Origin: Brachypterus glaber | Taxonomy: Eukaryota; Arthropoda; Insecta; Coleoptera; Kateretidae | Length of the DNA: 64,000 nt | Direction: 5' to 3' | NCBI GenBank assembly: GCA_958510825.1 | Contig: OY294044.1 | Span: 70,816,095-70,880,094, forward strand | In this document: positions 43,331-54,249 of the stretch, in pieces | How the letters are laid out: the number at the start of each line of letters is the position of its first letter | Numbering within the stretch: the first letter of the stretch is position 1 | The notes under the pieces: generated by a model | Seen by the model: the letters and a program-made list of their open reading frames with translations, nothing else | What the model was told of the DNA's origin: nothing | Databases searched by the model: none | Position numbers and translations under genes: made by a program

Positions 43331-44913
43331 GAGATCTTACAAATCTAATACTTGTATTCGTTATTTCTGGATACTTTTTTTTAATTTATATCGAATAATA
43401 ATAACTTTTTTTTATTTATATCGAATATTTATTGAGATTTCAGGACTTCTGGATTGGGATCTCGAAAACTGGAATCTCTACTCCTGTTACGTTTGTGTAT
43501 GAGCGACCCCAAAAATACATTCTTACCCATTTTTCACAATTTTTTTTTGTAAAAATTGTGGATAAATAAACTAACAGATGATCAAAAGTCAAGTATATAC
43601 ATGTACTCCTGCAAGCAAGGCACTTTTATGTAGTAAATACACAAATTCGCGGCTGTTTGAGGTCGGACCCCATTAAATTGATAAAGTGTTCGTGTTGTTC
43701 TTGAGATCGAGAAGATCCCGGACAGTAATGCCCGGGTACTTGAACTGTTTTCCTTTTGACCTTACCACTAAGCCCTTTTTTGCCAGTTGGTGTAAAGAAT
43801 ATATGTCATCCTACATATAAGGATCCCATTTTATTTATTTTCATCTTAATATACTATAATTTGGGTGCTCAGTTTCATCCAAACATTTTTAACTTTGTTC
43901 TACTCAAACTCTATACTATATACAACAAAATTGGCTTCAATTTCAACCCCCTATTTGCTAAATTTTTACTTGTAAGTAAACGGAAATGTATGATGAGCCA
44001 AGAATGTGCAAAGTATAATTTTACGCAAGCAGGATTAAATTACAGGGTTTTTGAAAGGTAAACACTTGCAAATATTTAAATGTGCTTATTTAATATACTG
44101 TTTAATATTTTATTGATACTGCAAAATGGAACTCTTTCATGTGTATACCTACTAATTGCCTGAGTTTTAACAAAAACCATAAAATATATTATAAGGGTCA
44201 ATTAACGCTTTTTGTCAACTTTACATCTATCTCTATCTTATCTTTGGGTTATATACTATACTTATCACGGCATTAAAGCTTTTTGTATAAAAAAATATAC
44301 ACCAATGGTTTGGAAATAGTCTATTTATAGTTAACTTAGAAATAGGTTTACGTCAACAGTTTTATAAAGAAAATCTCATTACATTGGAAAAAACAGGTAC
44401 TTTATTTTTAAAAAAATAACAGGGCCGTACGCAGTTTGGAAAAAAATAAATTATTTAATTATGAAAAAATAGTTTTCCCGCATGGCTTTTTCTTAAACGG
44501 ACAATTGTTTTATAAAAAAATGTATATTATCTTTAGAAGAGATGTTTTTTCCTGTTCATGTCTTTAATTTTACTTAAACTACATATAAGATAAAACATAA
44601 ACATTTTACTGCAGGTCCTTTATTAACTACTAAATTTTTTAACTCTAACGATTAAATTTATTTGTCCTGAAACAAGCGTTAAGGGTATCATAGTATCGTA
44701 GATGACGTAGATATAGGTATACGTAAAATCTACGTACTACATCACCTCGTATTTCTTCAAACTTCTGCTACTTTTAGCAGTACATTTCATAAATTCAGTT
44801 TACTTAGGCCTTAAACCCGGACAAGTCGGTAAGTTCTAAAGCCATTTTTTAAGTATCAGGAAGCGTAAAAATACCGTTACGGTAATTTTAGTTTTTGGTT
44901 TGGTTTGGACTTT
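43331..44913. other. Unassigned AT-rich DNA
   Basis: The open frame at 43756-44061 has no recognised feature. A GC-rich inverted pair, GATCCCGGAC and GCCCGGGTAC, lies near 43713-43740. Nothing else supported. Confidence 0.4.
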
Positions 44914-45183
44914 TTCGAGGACGAAAAATTAAATACTAAAATGTTGAAAACCTAAATTTCAATGATGTAATGTACATCAAAAACTAAGAAAAAACCTCAT
45001 CACAGGTACTTCCATAAATCATTCCTAAGGGAGCTATGGCCCCTTAAAAATGCACCATTTTTAAAGGGCCATAGTAGCTTTAAAAACTATTTTACGACCT
45101 ACATGTATAGAAAGTTTTTTTCTTAGTTTTTGATATAGAATAACCCAGCATCATTCAAATTTTGGATATAAACATAATATGTT
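44914..45183 (+). mobile_element. Central fragment of the GGGAGCTA foldback family
   Basis: About 260 bases match the hairpin centre of the foldback at 41370-42461: TTCGAGGACGAAAAATKAAA, AAATGTTGAAAACCTAAATT, ATGTACATCAAAAACTAAGA, ACAGGTACTTCCA and TTTTTTTCTTAGTTTTTG. Both outer arms are missing. Confidence 0.65.
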
Positions 45184-45330
45184 TAAGGGAACGTTCAAGT
45201 ATTAGGTAACGTTCCCAGGAGGGGGGTCATTTTGGAGTGTTACGCCCATGCTAATGGTATAGGAAAATAGCGTTACAAGGGGGTCCAAAATGATCAAAAT
45301 TTGCGTTACGTGATACTTGAACGTTCCTTA
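45184..45330. mobile_element. MITE with GGGAACGTTCAAGTA ends
   Basis: The left end TTTAAGGGAACGTTCAAGTA continues TTAGGTAACG; the right end is the inverted counterpart, CGTTACGTGATACTTGAACG then TTCCTTAAA. GGAGGGGGGTCATTTTGGA and GGGGGTCCAAAATGATCAAA make a second inner inverted pair. It is 147 bases long, non-coding. Part of another copy lies at 30699-30747. Target duplication ambiguous because the ends are palindromic into TTTAA. Confidence 0.75.
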
Positions 45331-45844
45331 AAACCAAAATACTAATATTATTAGTACTTTTTTTTTGTCTTTGATCCGGGTGTTTATTAATTATAATTAT
45401 TATATATTTTGTATAAATTTAATTTTATAAGTAAATATAATTTCTGAATTGTTTATTATAATATTTATTGTTCTTTCAAGAAGATTATACTTACATATAA
45501 TACAAGTCGACATGAATTTTGTGCCTGGATTAGTGTACATAATTACTATAGGTTTAGTGATGATCATCCGAAAAAAGATAATATTTCATTTTGGTTGAAC
45601 ATTTGTTACAGTTTTCATTTGCATTTGTCATTTCTATTATTCCTTCAGGTAACATTTCATCTTCTTCTTTAAGGTTCATCATTTTCTTTTATAAAAACTT
45701 TACAATTACAATTGACAACACAATTGACATGAACAAACTAGCTTAGGACGCTATCATGTTGATCGGTCGCCATGGAAACAAGTGTCTCAGCCAATAATGT
45801 TACACGTTTGTATAATCAAGCTACTTGTTTTTATATAGTATATT
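45331..45844. other. Unassigned AT-rich DNA
   Basis: Nothing supported. Confidence 0.4.
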
Positions 45845-45983
45845 AAAGTACTAGTTTCATAACATACGTTTTTAGCGCACGAGTACAAGTTTAGAAAACG
45901 AGCCGCTTGCGGCGAGTTTTCTAAAGTAATGTAATGTAATGTAATGTAGTGCTCTAAAAACGTGTTATGAAACGAGTGCTTTA
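45845..45983. repeat. Hairpin repeat with GC-rich core and (AATGT)n
   Basis: The outer arms are AAAGTACTAGTTTCATAACA, then CGTTTTTAGCGCAC, and their inverted counterpart. Inside is a tight hairpin, TTTAGAAAACGAGCCGCTTG then CGGCGAGTTTTCTAAA (45890-45925), and four AATGT units (45928-45950). The nested-hairpin form suggests a small foldback or MITE. No coding sequence. Confidence 0.7.
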
Positions 45984-47768
45984 TACAATTTTTTCTATTT
46001 TTCTCTAAAATTTAAAAAACTTACATTGAAATCGATGACTGATTTAGGGATTTTTGTTTTGGGTTTGCATTACAGTTTACACTATCTTTAAAATTCTAAG
46101 AAAAAATGATATTTTGATATATTTTACAGTCAACTCTTCTTTTTTCACTGCAATTAACCAGTCCACAATTTTAACACGGTAAAAAATAACCCAAACACAA
46201 AATTTTGTAAAAAATTAAACTTTAAATCGACATTGACATTTGCACGCGAAACGTCAAGAGATAGGCTTTTTTATATTGCCAACCCAACAGAAAAAAAGTA
46301 GAGACCTCTTAAGAAGGCCTATAAGAACACGCAAAATGCGTGTGATTATGAGCTTATAAGAGTCGCAAAATAGAAAAAAAATAATTATGCGTGAGGAAAA
46401 GAACTTCTTTCCACATGCATATGCGTACGGAAAGAGACATCTTTCCGCAATTCAAAAAAATCTAAAAAGAGTCCAAACCACTGATCGATTTGAAATGGAA
46501 TTATTCTATTATTACTACCAACACTACAAAAGCAAACTTTAAAGAGGATGTGGGTATTTTTCCATTATTTTGAAGCATGACAAAAAAAATCATACAATAA
46601 GCCCAGGCACAAGAATATTTTTTTTGTTGACTTTTTGTGTAATTTATAAATAAAGTTTATTTCTTTGCACTATCATGTTAGTTGACTAGTCAATATGTAT
46701 AAAAAAATACTATTATTATGTATATATAAATAATAAAAGGTATTAAGAAACGAATTAAAATATAAATCAGTTATCTTTTGAAAATTTTTTTAGAATTTGT
46801 TAATTGTTACGCCGCACTATGTTGTCAAACAGAAAAAAAGTGTTTAAAAATATTTTTTTGGTGAATTAAATCTTAAATGGTTAACTATACATAAATAAGT
46901 ATGCTTGAGGCAAAATTAAGTTTTAATATTGAAGGGTTCTGGACAAAAAGGGTAAAATTAAAAATTAAAAATAATTAACACCCAATGAGTACGCCCCTGA
47001 ATAAACGTATTGTTCTTGGATAATATGTAATTAAAACCATTCAATATATTAGATTATGAGCAAAAATTCATATCATTAGCTTAGACGGTTTCTGAGATAT
47101 TTAATAAAAATCAAATTTTAGGATATCCTCTTTAAAGAACTGTGTTTTCGCCCATTAAAAAAAATGGCCTAAGAACAATATAAAAGTAAGACTTAAACAC
47201 TAATTTTACCTTAAATATTATGTTTATTCATTAAAGCTATATTTGTACAATGATATTACCAAATCTTAGTGAACAAACATAAGTATGTTAAGAAAAAATG
47301 CTATTTTGGTATACATGCATCAGTAGGTGCTTAATAATTAAATTTTACATCAGTATACAAAACCAATGCATAGTAACTGTTTTTTAGACGATTAAATCAA
47401 ATGTTGATGTTGATTTATAAAATTAGTTTTTCCTTTTTGAACACCAAAACAGGGCTTGGGCGGCATAGTGCGCCGGTTCTGTAGTAACGTTTCTATAATT
47501 AGGTGTCTGTGGCTAAAGGCTAAAGGAAGGTTAAGGAAACTCAACCCTTTAAATGGTCTTTTTTTGGTAAGCTCCCCAAATAAATGTATTTGATTGTTAA
47601 ACAATTAAATAAACAAAAAAAAAAAAAACACATTTTCAAGAGAAAGTAAGTGGAACCTTACTTTTATATAAGTTTACTAATCCACGTTTCCATATAAGAA
47701 AAGTGTGTTAATTCCAAACTTTAAAAATATTCATTTTAAAAGATAATTTTATGTACTTTTTGTTTTTG
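45984..47768. other. Unassigned AT-rich DNA, with a possible half foldback
   Basis: At about 46930-47160 the sequence (GAGTACGCCCCTG and CGGTTTCTGAGATATTTAATA) resembles one arm of the GGGAGCTA/CCAGGGG foldback superfamily. No gene; the frame at 47392-47604 has no known features. Confidence 0.4.
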
Positions 47769-47783
47769 TTTATATCCTTAGTA
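47769..47783 (+). repeat. Target duplication, left (TTTATATCCTTAGTA)
   Basis: This 15-base string recurs exactly at 47974-47988, on the far side of the palindromic insertion. Confidence 0.85.
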
Positions 47784-47973
47784 AATATTTAAAACGATTT
47801 TGTATTTCAGCATATGAATTTATTTAAAATTAGCCTAGCGCTCTCGATCTAAGATCATCATTCAGGGCTTAGATCGAAAGCGCTAGGCTAATTTTAAATA
47901 AATTCATATGCTGAAATACAAAATCGTTTTAAATATTTAATTTATCACAGCATACAAGTCAACAATACTTAAT
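47784..47973. mobile_element. Second palindromic insertion, same layout as 17007-17281
   Basis: Two 70-base arms (47784-47853, 47868-47937) are inverted copies with one visible mismatch. They enclose a 14-base loop and are followed by a 36-base single-copy tail (47938-47973). The whole is bracketed by a perfect 15-bp direct repeat. The sequence is unrelated to the 17-kb palindrome, but the order of parts is the same when that one is read on the minus strand. The minus strand of the centre contains CTGAATGATGATCTTAGATC then GAGAGCGC, a degenerate hammerhead-like order. No reading frame. Confidence 0.65.
47838..47867 (-). ncRNA. Degenerate hammerhead-like motif
   Basis: On the minus strand CTGAATGA has one base more than CUGANGA, GATC/GATC can form stem II, and GAGA stands where GAAA is expected. 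The right arm carries the matching GATCGAAAGCGC with an intact GAAA but lacks the CTGA side. Together they look like an eroded or recombined ribozyme. Confidence 0.25.
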
Positions 47974-47988
47974 TTTATATCCTTAGTA
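47974..47988 (+). repeat. Target duplication, right (TTTATATCCTTAGTA)
   Basis: Exact repeat of 47769-47783, directly after the 36-base tail. Confidence 0.85.
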
Positions 47989-49022
47989 CCAGGTGCTTTA
48001 CATAAATTTAAATGCATTTACTATGTATAATAGTAAATAGATCCTCTACTATTATTAAGGCCTAACTTTCCCTTTATCCACGTATTGACAAGCTACAAAC
48101 ATGCTTTAATTTATGCTCACGTTTATTTGAGTTAACAAGGCAGTTTGCCTTTAGAACGTACTGTAATTGCTGGTTTGACAAGGCGTAAACTCAAATGATA
48201 TTACGATGTTTGCAGTGTATCAGTAGTGTGTTTCTAACTTGCTCACTGGGGCACAAGAATAATTCACAAATAAGGGAGGTGCTACACACACAAAAATATT
48301 TAAGCATTTTATTGCACTTAAAAGGAAAATGATCATGGGTTATTTATAATTTGTACAAAGAACAATCAGCAGAATTTGCAAATAAAAAAACGTTATAGGT
48401 AATTGCAATGGAGTGGGGTTGAGTTCCTCAAATTAACTATGAAAGTAGGAATGCAAATCCAAAGACAGGGATTCTCACTATCTCCTTTAATCACCATCAA
48501 TAAATGAACAAAAAGAAAAAATTGATTGTGGGAAAAAAGGCCAACAAATCTGCATGATCTTTTGGCAGGGAAATAAAGATGGTATTAAAGAAAATTAAAA
48601 GTATTTTAAAGGATTATTACAAAATAAGAATAAATAGGAAAAAAAATAAAATCTTTAATTTGTATGCTAAGCTTCGAGAGTAAAAAATTGGGGATAAAAC
48701 GTTTCCATTAAAAACTGAATTGGTGGATCAATTAGAATATTTGAGTAGTATTATTGTCCAAGCCTCTAAATGCGTAACGTATAATAGGCAAAAATATAAC
48801 AAAGAAAAATAGTTAATTAAAAAAATACTGTGCTCATCAAACGTAAAAAGGAAATACGTTTGAAGTTAGGCTATGCATGGTTACGAAAGTTAGACATTAA
48901 TATGGTAGCAGGCCCGGAATGGCCACTGTGACAAAACTGTGAAAAAATGTTTACTGGTAGCCACCTACATGGTCAATTATTTTTCGTGATTTAGATTTTT
49001 AATAAAATAATTTTACTAAAAG
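47989..49022. other. Unassigned DNA
   Basis: No gene, RNA or transposon was recognised in this kilobase. Confidence 0.4.
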
Positions 49023-51398
49023 GTCATCCGTGACGGACGTGGTCTTCGTGTACCGAAAATTTGGCAATTTCTGTGCTATAATTATTATAGTAGAGGTGGG
49101 TTATACTATCTTAAAAAACTAAACTTTTTTGGATTCATTAAGCAAATGCCATTTTTTTGAAAATCGGTTACGATTTCGGGGGGCGCTGTGCAAAATAGTA
49201 GGGTTGGTTTTAATTATATGGTTTTGGTTATCGCTTATAATTTGGGTATTTTTAAGAGGATCCATTACCTTTTTGTATTTTCTCAAGGTATAGAGTTCTT
49301 TAGTTATAATGCAATACTCAGAATCCAGTGTCCGACTAAGGGGGGCGACAAGAGTCTGTAACAATCCGAAAAGCAAACCATTTTTTTACTTTTTTTAATG
49401 TTTTCTTGGTAAAAAATGTATTTTGGTGTTACATTACTATATTATCGACTTTCGACTGAACTTGACAAAATTAAAGGCATAACATGATTTATAATGAAAC
49501 ACAAATATATATATTTTTTCAAACTAAGCTTAAGAGTTCTACGATACAATTATAATGCAAAGCTCAAAGTCCAGGGCCGAACTAGAGGAGAGGGGCCAGT
49601 GGCGATTACTTTTTTTGGTGTTTTCTTACCATGAAAAAATATATAATCGTGTTTAATTATAAAAGATATTATGACACTGATTTTTTAAAATTTAATCAAA
49701 AGCCAATAATAAAGTAACTTTAGAAATTTAACACCAAAATACATTATTTATCATGGTAAAATATATATATACACGGTGTATTTGAAATAGGGTCGGAAAT
49801 TTTAACAGATGATTCTACATCATAAAATATGACAAAAAGTTCCTATAAGCATATGTCTAAAAATGCGTCATAAGGGAGCTACGCCCCTTTGAAAGTGGCT
49901 AAAAAAATCGGTTTTTATTTAATAACTCAAGAACCCTTTGAGATATATCAACGAGGTTTTGCACGTCAGCTAATCCTACCAAGGCCCGTTTTTATGTGTT
50001 ATTTTCATGTACTTATTTCAACCAGGGGTGTGCGAAACGGGGGGGGCTCTTCAGTTTTTTGTCCCAAACTTTTTTCTGTATAACTTTATTGCAATTTTAT
50101 TTTTAAAATATGATTCCTCAGATCAAAATACATAAAAAAGGTACTCTTGTTGTAATACTGTAGGATTAACCGTTTTCGAGAAAAATTCATTTGAAGGTGA
50201 AATTCCACGGTTCGAGGACGAACAATTGTATGGAAACTTTTTTTCTTAGTTTTTGATGTAGAATAACATTGCATCATTAAAATTTTGGTTTTCGACATTT
50301 TAATATTTAATTTTTCGTCCTCGAACCGTGACATTTCACCTTCAAATGAACTTTTCTAGAAAACGGTTAATCCTACAGTATTACAACAAGAGTACCTTTT
50401 TTATGTATTTTGACCTGAGAAATCATATTTTAAAAATAAAATTGCAAAAAAGTTACACAGAAAAAAGTTTGGGACAAAAAACTGAAGAGCCCCCCCCGTT
50501 TCGCACACCCCTGGTTGAAATAAGTACATGAAAATAACACATAAAAACGGGCCTTAGTAGGATTAGTTGACGTGCAAAACCTCGTTGATATATCTCAAAG
50601 GGTTCCTGAGTTATTAAATAAAAACCGATTTTTTTAGCCACTTTCAAAGGGGCGTAGCTCCCTTATGACGCATTTTTAGACATATGTTTATAGGAACTTT
50701 TTGTCATATTTTATGATGTAGAATCATCTGATAAAATTTCCGATCCTATTTCAAATACACCGTGTATATATAAATTTTTTTGCCTGGGGCCCCTGAAATC
50801 GCATTTATTTAAAAAAAATAACACTTACGTATTTCAGAATCCTTGATGCACAATTTAAGAGAATACCGAGATGAATCCGAAAAAGTTCGCTTTTTTTCGA
50901 ATTTTATGCCTTAAATTTTTTGTCGGTCAAAAGCCGATAATAAAGTAATGTGGAAATTTAAAACCAAAATATATTTTTTACCATGATAAAATACTAAGAA
51001 AACGCGAAAAAAAGTGAAAAAATGGTCTGCTTTTCGAGTTGTTAGAGACCCTGGTCGGCCCCCTTAATCCGACATTGGATTTTGAGCATTGCGTTAGAAC
51101 TGTAGAACTCTAAACCTTGAGAAAATACAAAAAGTTAATGAATCCCTCTTTAAAAATACCCTAATTATAAGTGATAAAGAAAAGTATATAATTAAAACCA
51201 AGGCGACCCCTGAAATCTTAACCGATTTTCAAAAAAATGGCATTTGCGTAATCCCCACACCTTAGCCCAGGATTTAAATTTGTCGCCTGATGAATTCGAA
51301 ACAGTTTACTTTTTTCGGCTCGAATAACCCACCTTTAATTACACCATAGATATTGCCAAATTTTCGGTACAGGAAGGCCACGTCCGTCACGGATGATC
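49023..51398. mobile_element. 2.4-kb foldback element containing a nested foldback
   Basis: The ends read TCATCCGTGACGGACGTGG then GTACCGAAAATTTGGCAAT, with inverted counterparts at the right. Both arms (49023-49480 and 50930-51398) share AATGCCATTTTTTTGAAAAT, CGATTTC, TTTTAAGAGG-type, CAAAAAGG and GTATTTTCTCAAGG, and a GTCCGACTAAGGGGG-type block. A shorter repeat of one arm module lies at 49555-49760. The foldback 49771-50765 sits in the middle. No coding sequence. Confidence 0.7.
49771..50765. mobile_element. 995-bp foldback with ACACGGTGTATTTG ends (GGGAGCTA family)
   Basis: The two arms are nearly perfect inverted copies from ACACGGTGTATTTGAAATAG, through GATTCTACATCATAAAATAT, TAAGGGAGCTACGCCCCTTT, TCAACGAGGTTTTGCACGTC, CCAGGGGTGTGCGAAACGG and GGTTCGAGGACGAA, to a turn near 50250. 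TATATATA flanks both ends. High arm identity implies a young element or recent homogenisation. The two mirror-image reading frames in its arms (50083 and 50453 regions) are arm sequence, not genes. A relative lies at 41370-42461. Confidence 0.8.
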
Positions 51399-51436
51399 TA
51401 TGTTAATAAGACACGTTAATTGGTTATTAATTAATA

Positions 51437-51486
51437 AAACCTGGAAATCAGTTTTTCATTATAATGAAAAACTGATTTCCAGGTTT
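51437..51486. repeat. Perfect 50-bp palindrome without spacer
   Basis: The sequence AAACCTGGAAATCAGTTTTT runs on CATTA and then mirrors itself exactly; all 25 pairs match and there is no loop. Confidence 0.9.
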
Positions 51487-52254
51487 GGATATTTATTTTA
51501 ATCATTTTGCATTTTTTTAAACAAAGACATATTTTTATCATTTAGCTCAAAATTCCCTATTTTAACGATACTCCTCTTTATCAATATTTTATTTTTTTAT
51601 AATAAATAACTTTTGAGATATTATGTTTAAATTAATTTACCCAGAAACTACCAATGCATCCAAAAACTTAAAAACCCAAAAATATTAATAATATTTTTGA
51701 TAACTTCAGGGTCATTTTCGCTACTCACATAAAGGTGGTTTTATCTATACATATAAACTTGTTTACCAAAACATATCCATGTTAAAAGAATTGGTTTCTT
51801 ACTAACCCTAAAGATGAAAATAAAAATGTTTGAAACTATACTTAATTTTCATATTTAAATATTTAGTTTTAACTTTTTTCTAATGCTGTTCCAAATGATA
51901 TTTTTAACGAAAATTGTTCTGTCCGTGCATGTCTAAATAAGTGAGATGGGTCTATGTCATTTGAGTCTGCTAAAAAGATTAGTGCGTGACGAAGTTTGTA
52001 AATACCAGTAAACGGGAAAGCAATTAATGTTGAAATACAACAAAAGATATCATTTAAGTTCCCTCAAATTCCGACATCTATCCCAACACTTCACATATGA
52101 AGAGTGCAACTAACATAAGGGCCTAACCCTCATTTTTAGCGAAATACGGGTTTTGCTTGAAATAGGTAAAAACGTACTTTATCAATCTAGTTAATAAAAA
52201 TTCCTAATATGTAACTAGAAGTGGAAAAAAATGCATTGTAAAATAAGGTTAGTG
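51487..52254. other. Unassigned AT-rich DNA
   Basis: Nothing supported. Confidence 0.4.
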
Positions 52255-52349
52255 GTGCAAATTTTAATAATTTGTTTTTTTGACCCACCCAAATATTTAC
52301 CGTTAACTATTCTTATTTAAAAAAGGTTATGAAACTATTTAAAACTAGA
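52255..52349 (+). repeat. Direct repeat flanking the AACCGACTTC element, left
   Basis: Aligns with 53305-53402: TTTTTTTGACCCACCCAAAT, ACCGTT, TTAAAAAAGG and the end AGATTTTAT. Divergence is about 20 % by eye. The two copies bracket the element 52376-53265. Confidence 0.6.
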
Positions 52350-52375
52350 AAAGGCAAGATTTTATAAAAAAATAA

Positions 52376-53265
52376 GAACTTTTTGCAAAAAAAATGAACC
52401 GACTTCTGTCTCTAAAAAGTAAAAAATAAAAAATAAGCCGGTGCCAATTTCACCACTCCCTAAATTAAATACTAACAATTATTGATGTTGTTAAATTGTT
52501 TGCTGTGAAATTGGCACCGACTTATTTTTTATTTTTTACTTTTTAGAGACAGAAGTCGGTTCATTTTTTTGCAAAAAGTTTTTATTTTTTACTTTTTAGA
52601 GACACCGAACTTGTAGATCTGTAAGGTCATCTAAGATAAATTATTGTTGTCTTTCCATCTCGGCAAGCTGCAGTGCGTTGTGGCATTATCATCTTAAAGA
52701 TAAATTTCTAAAAAATAAATTTAGTAGTATTTTTATTTCAGCGACCAAGAGTCCAACCAACCTTATTTTAAACGAAATACTAAATAAAATCTTTGTAAAA
52801 CTTTAAGCGTTAAGTAATAATCAAATAACGCCTTATGGTATAATCACAAATTTTATAATTTTCTCTTAGTATTTTAATATTGCAGGTCCACAGAATCAAG
52901 TTTAGCGGCATTTAAAAGATGTGTAGCCTGTCGTAATATTTGAGTGACCCCTTAACAAGTTATCCGACTTATCCGAGTTGTCCAATCATTTTCTAAAAAT
53001 TTGGTTGGTATTAGAACCAAATTAAGCCGGTTTTAAGTGAAATTGCGTTAGATTTATTTAGATTAGATTTATCTTGATTATCCGGCTTGCCCGGCATTAT
53101 CCGAGCGTCAAATTAAAACGGAACCACCTCAGGAATGTCCTCTTTAAGTAGCAAACGGTTTCATCAAATTCCGTTCATCCGTTCCAAAGTTATGCGGAAA
53201 AAACATAAAAAAAAAACAGTCACACGTCGAATTGATAACCTCCTCCTTTTTTGGAAGTCGGTTAA
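52376..53265. mobile_element. AACCGACTTC repeat, copy 2
   Basis: Full-length relative of 28023-28950. It has the same opening hairpin (52376-52583; arms with AACCGACTTCTGTCTCTAAA and loop GCCGGTGCCAATTTCAC/GTGAAATTGGCACCGAC), the same TCTCGGCAAGCTGC and GTCCAACCAACCTTATTTT landmarks, and the same end CCTCCTCCTTTTTTGGAAGT, CGGTTAA. Small indels separate the copies. No coding capacity; class unknown. Confidence 0.7.
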
Positions 53266-53304
53266 AAACAATCTATATGTATAATAAACGGGTAGGAATG
53301 CTTT

Positions 53305-53402
53305 TTTAGAAATTTGATTTTTTTGCCCCACCCAAATATTCACCGTTTGACTTGATTAAAAAAGGCTTATAAACCTTTTTAAGACTAGCAAAGAGAAGAT
53401 TT
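53305..53402 (+). repeat. Direct repeat flanking the AACCGACTTC element, right
   Basis: Counterpart of 52255-52349, including TTTTTTGCCCCACCCAAATA and AGAAGATTTTAT. Too long and diverged to be a target duplication; more likely the element sits in an older tandem repeat. Confidence 0.6.
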
Positions 53403-53733
53403 TATGCAAAAACAACCTTATAAGAAATGTGTAGGTTAGGCCCTTTTGATAATTATGGCCCTTATTTCAACTTTTTTTGTTGAAATCTACATAAAACGAT
53501 CTAAACAATCAAACACTATTAAAATATAATAATTATTATAAATATCATTAGAAAAAAATAATAATCATATGAATATGTTTACAAACCTACCCATTAGGAT
53601 GGGCATTGTATACCTAAAAACTTTTTATTTAAAAGGTTTACTTAGAAATCTATTTTCACATAAAATGTGGATAAAACTTTTAGGGGTGATTCTGTATAAC
53701 AAAAAACGTGAAGAAACTACTAGAAAATGTAAT
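53403..53733. other. Unassigned AT-rich DNA
   Basis: Nothing supported. Confidence 0.4.
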
Positions 53734-53930
53734 TGAATCGGTTGATGCTAGCGCTAGAAGGGGGCTCAGTCCAAAAAAAATCGAAATTAGGAAAACTAAT
53801 TTTTATAGTCTCGAATCCTACGCAAAAAGAAGTTATTAATAAAAACTTGGGATAGTTTTTTAGAGTTTTCTGAACATTTTTCTTTCCGGACTGATCCCTA
53901 TTAGCATCAAATGATTTAACTTACATTTTA
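53734..53930. repeat. Diverged inverted repeat
   Basis: The left arm AAAATGTAATTGAATCGGTT, GATGCTAGCG, GGGGGCTCAGTCC pairs loosely with the right arm GGACTGATCCCTATTAGCAT, CAAATGATTTAACTTACATTT. Probably an old foldback. Confidence 0.5.
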
Positions 53931-54116
53931 AGTGAGCTACAGCCCTATAAAAGTAATGTCACAAGAACTTTCAACAATGTAAATAACTTTAAAGGCTTTA
54001 ATTATAAGAGAAACTTTAAAGACTAATTATAAGTTTATACTTAATATTTTATTCCGAGACAAACCAATTCATTTTTTGTTGTTCTGTATTATTAGTGATA
54101 AACATCATTAACTTAG

Positions 54117-54249
54117 GGCCACTTGCACCAACTTTTGGTCTGGGATTATCTCAGCTAAACCGAGTTTAAGTTAAAAATGCTGCGTTCCGATTGGTCGGCC
54201 GTCAATTTAATCCAAGTTTAAAGTTAAACCATCATTGGTGCCAGTGGCC
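54117..54249. mobile_element. MITE with GGCCACTTGCACCAA ends
   Basis: The ends are GGCCACTTGCACCAAC and, inverted, GGCCACTGGCACCAATG; a second pair, AGTTTAAGTTAAA and TTTAAAGTTAAAC, gives an inner stem. It is 133 bases long and GC-richer than its flanks (GTTCCGATTGGTCGGCCG in the middle). TTAG/TTTAA borders do not give a clear duplication. No coding capacity. Confidence 0.7.

Noticed and set aside
42904..43398. Two near-identical short frames in tandem
   Set aside because: Produced by the 267-bp tandem duplication; the peptide is lysine/asparagine-rich AT sequence with no domain.
49889..50647. Mirror-image 64-82-codon frames
   Set aside because: They are the two arms of the 995-bp foldback read in opposite directions, so the near-identical peptides are a by-product of the palindrome.
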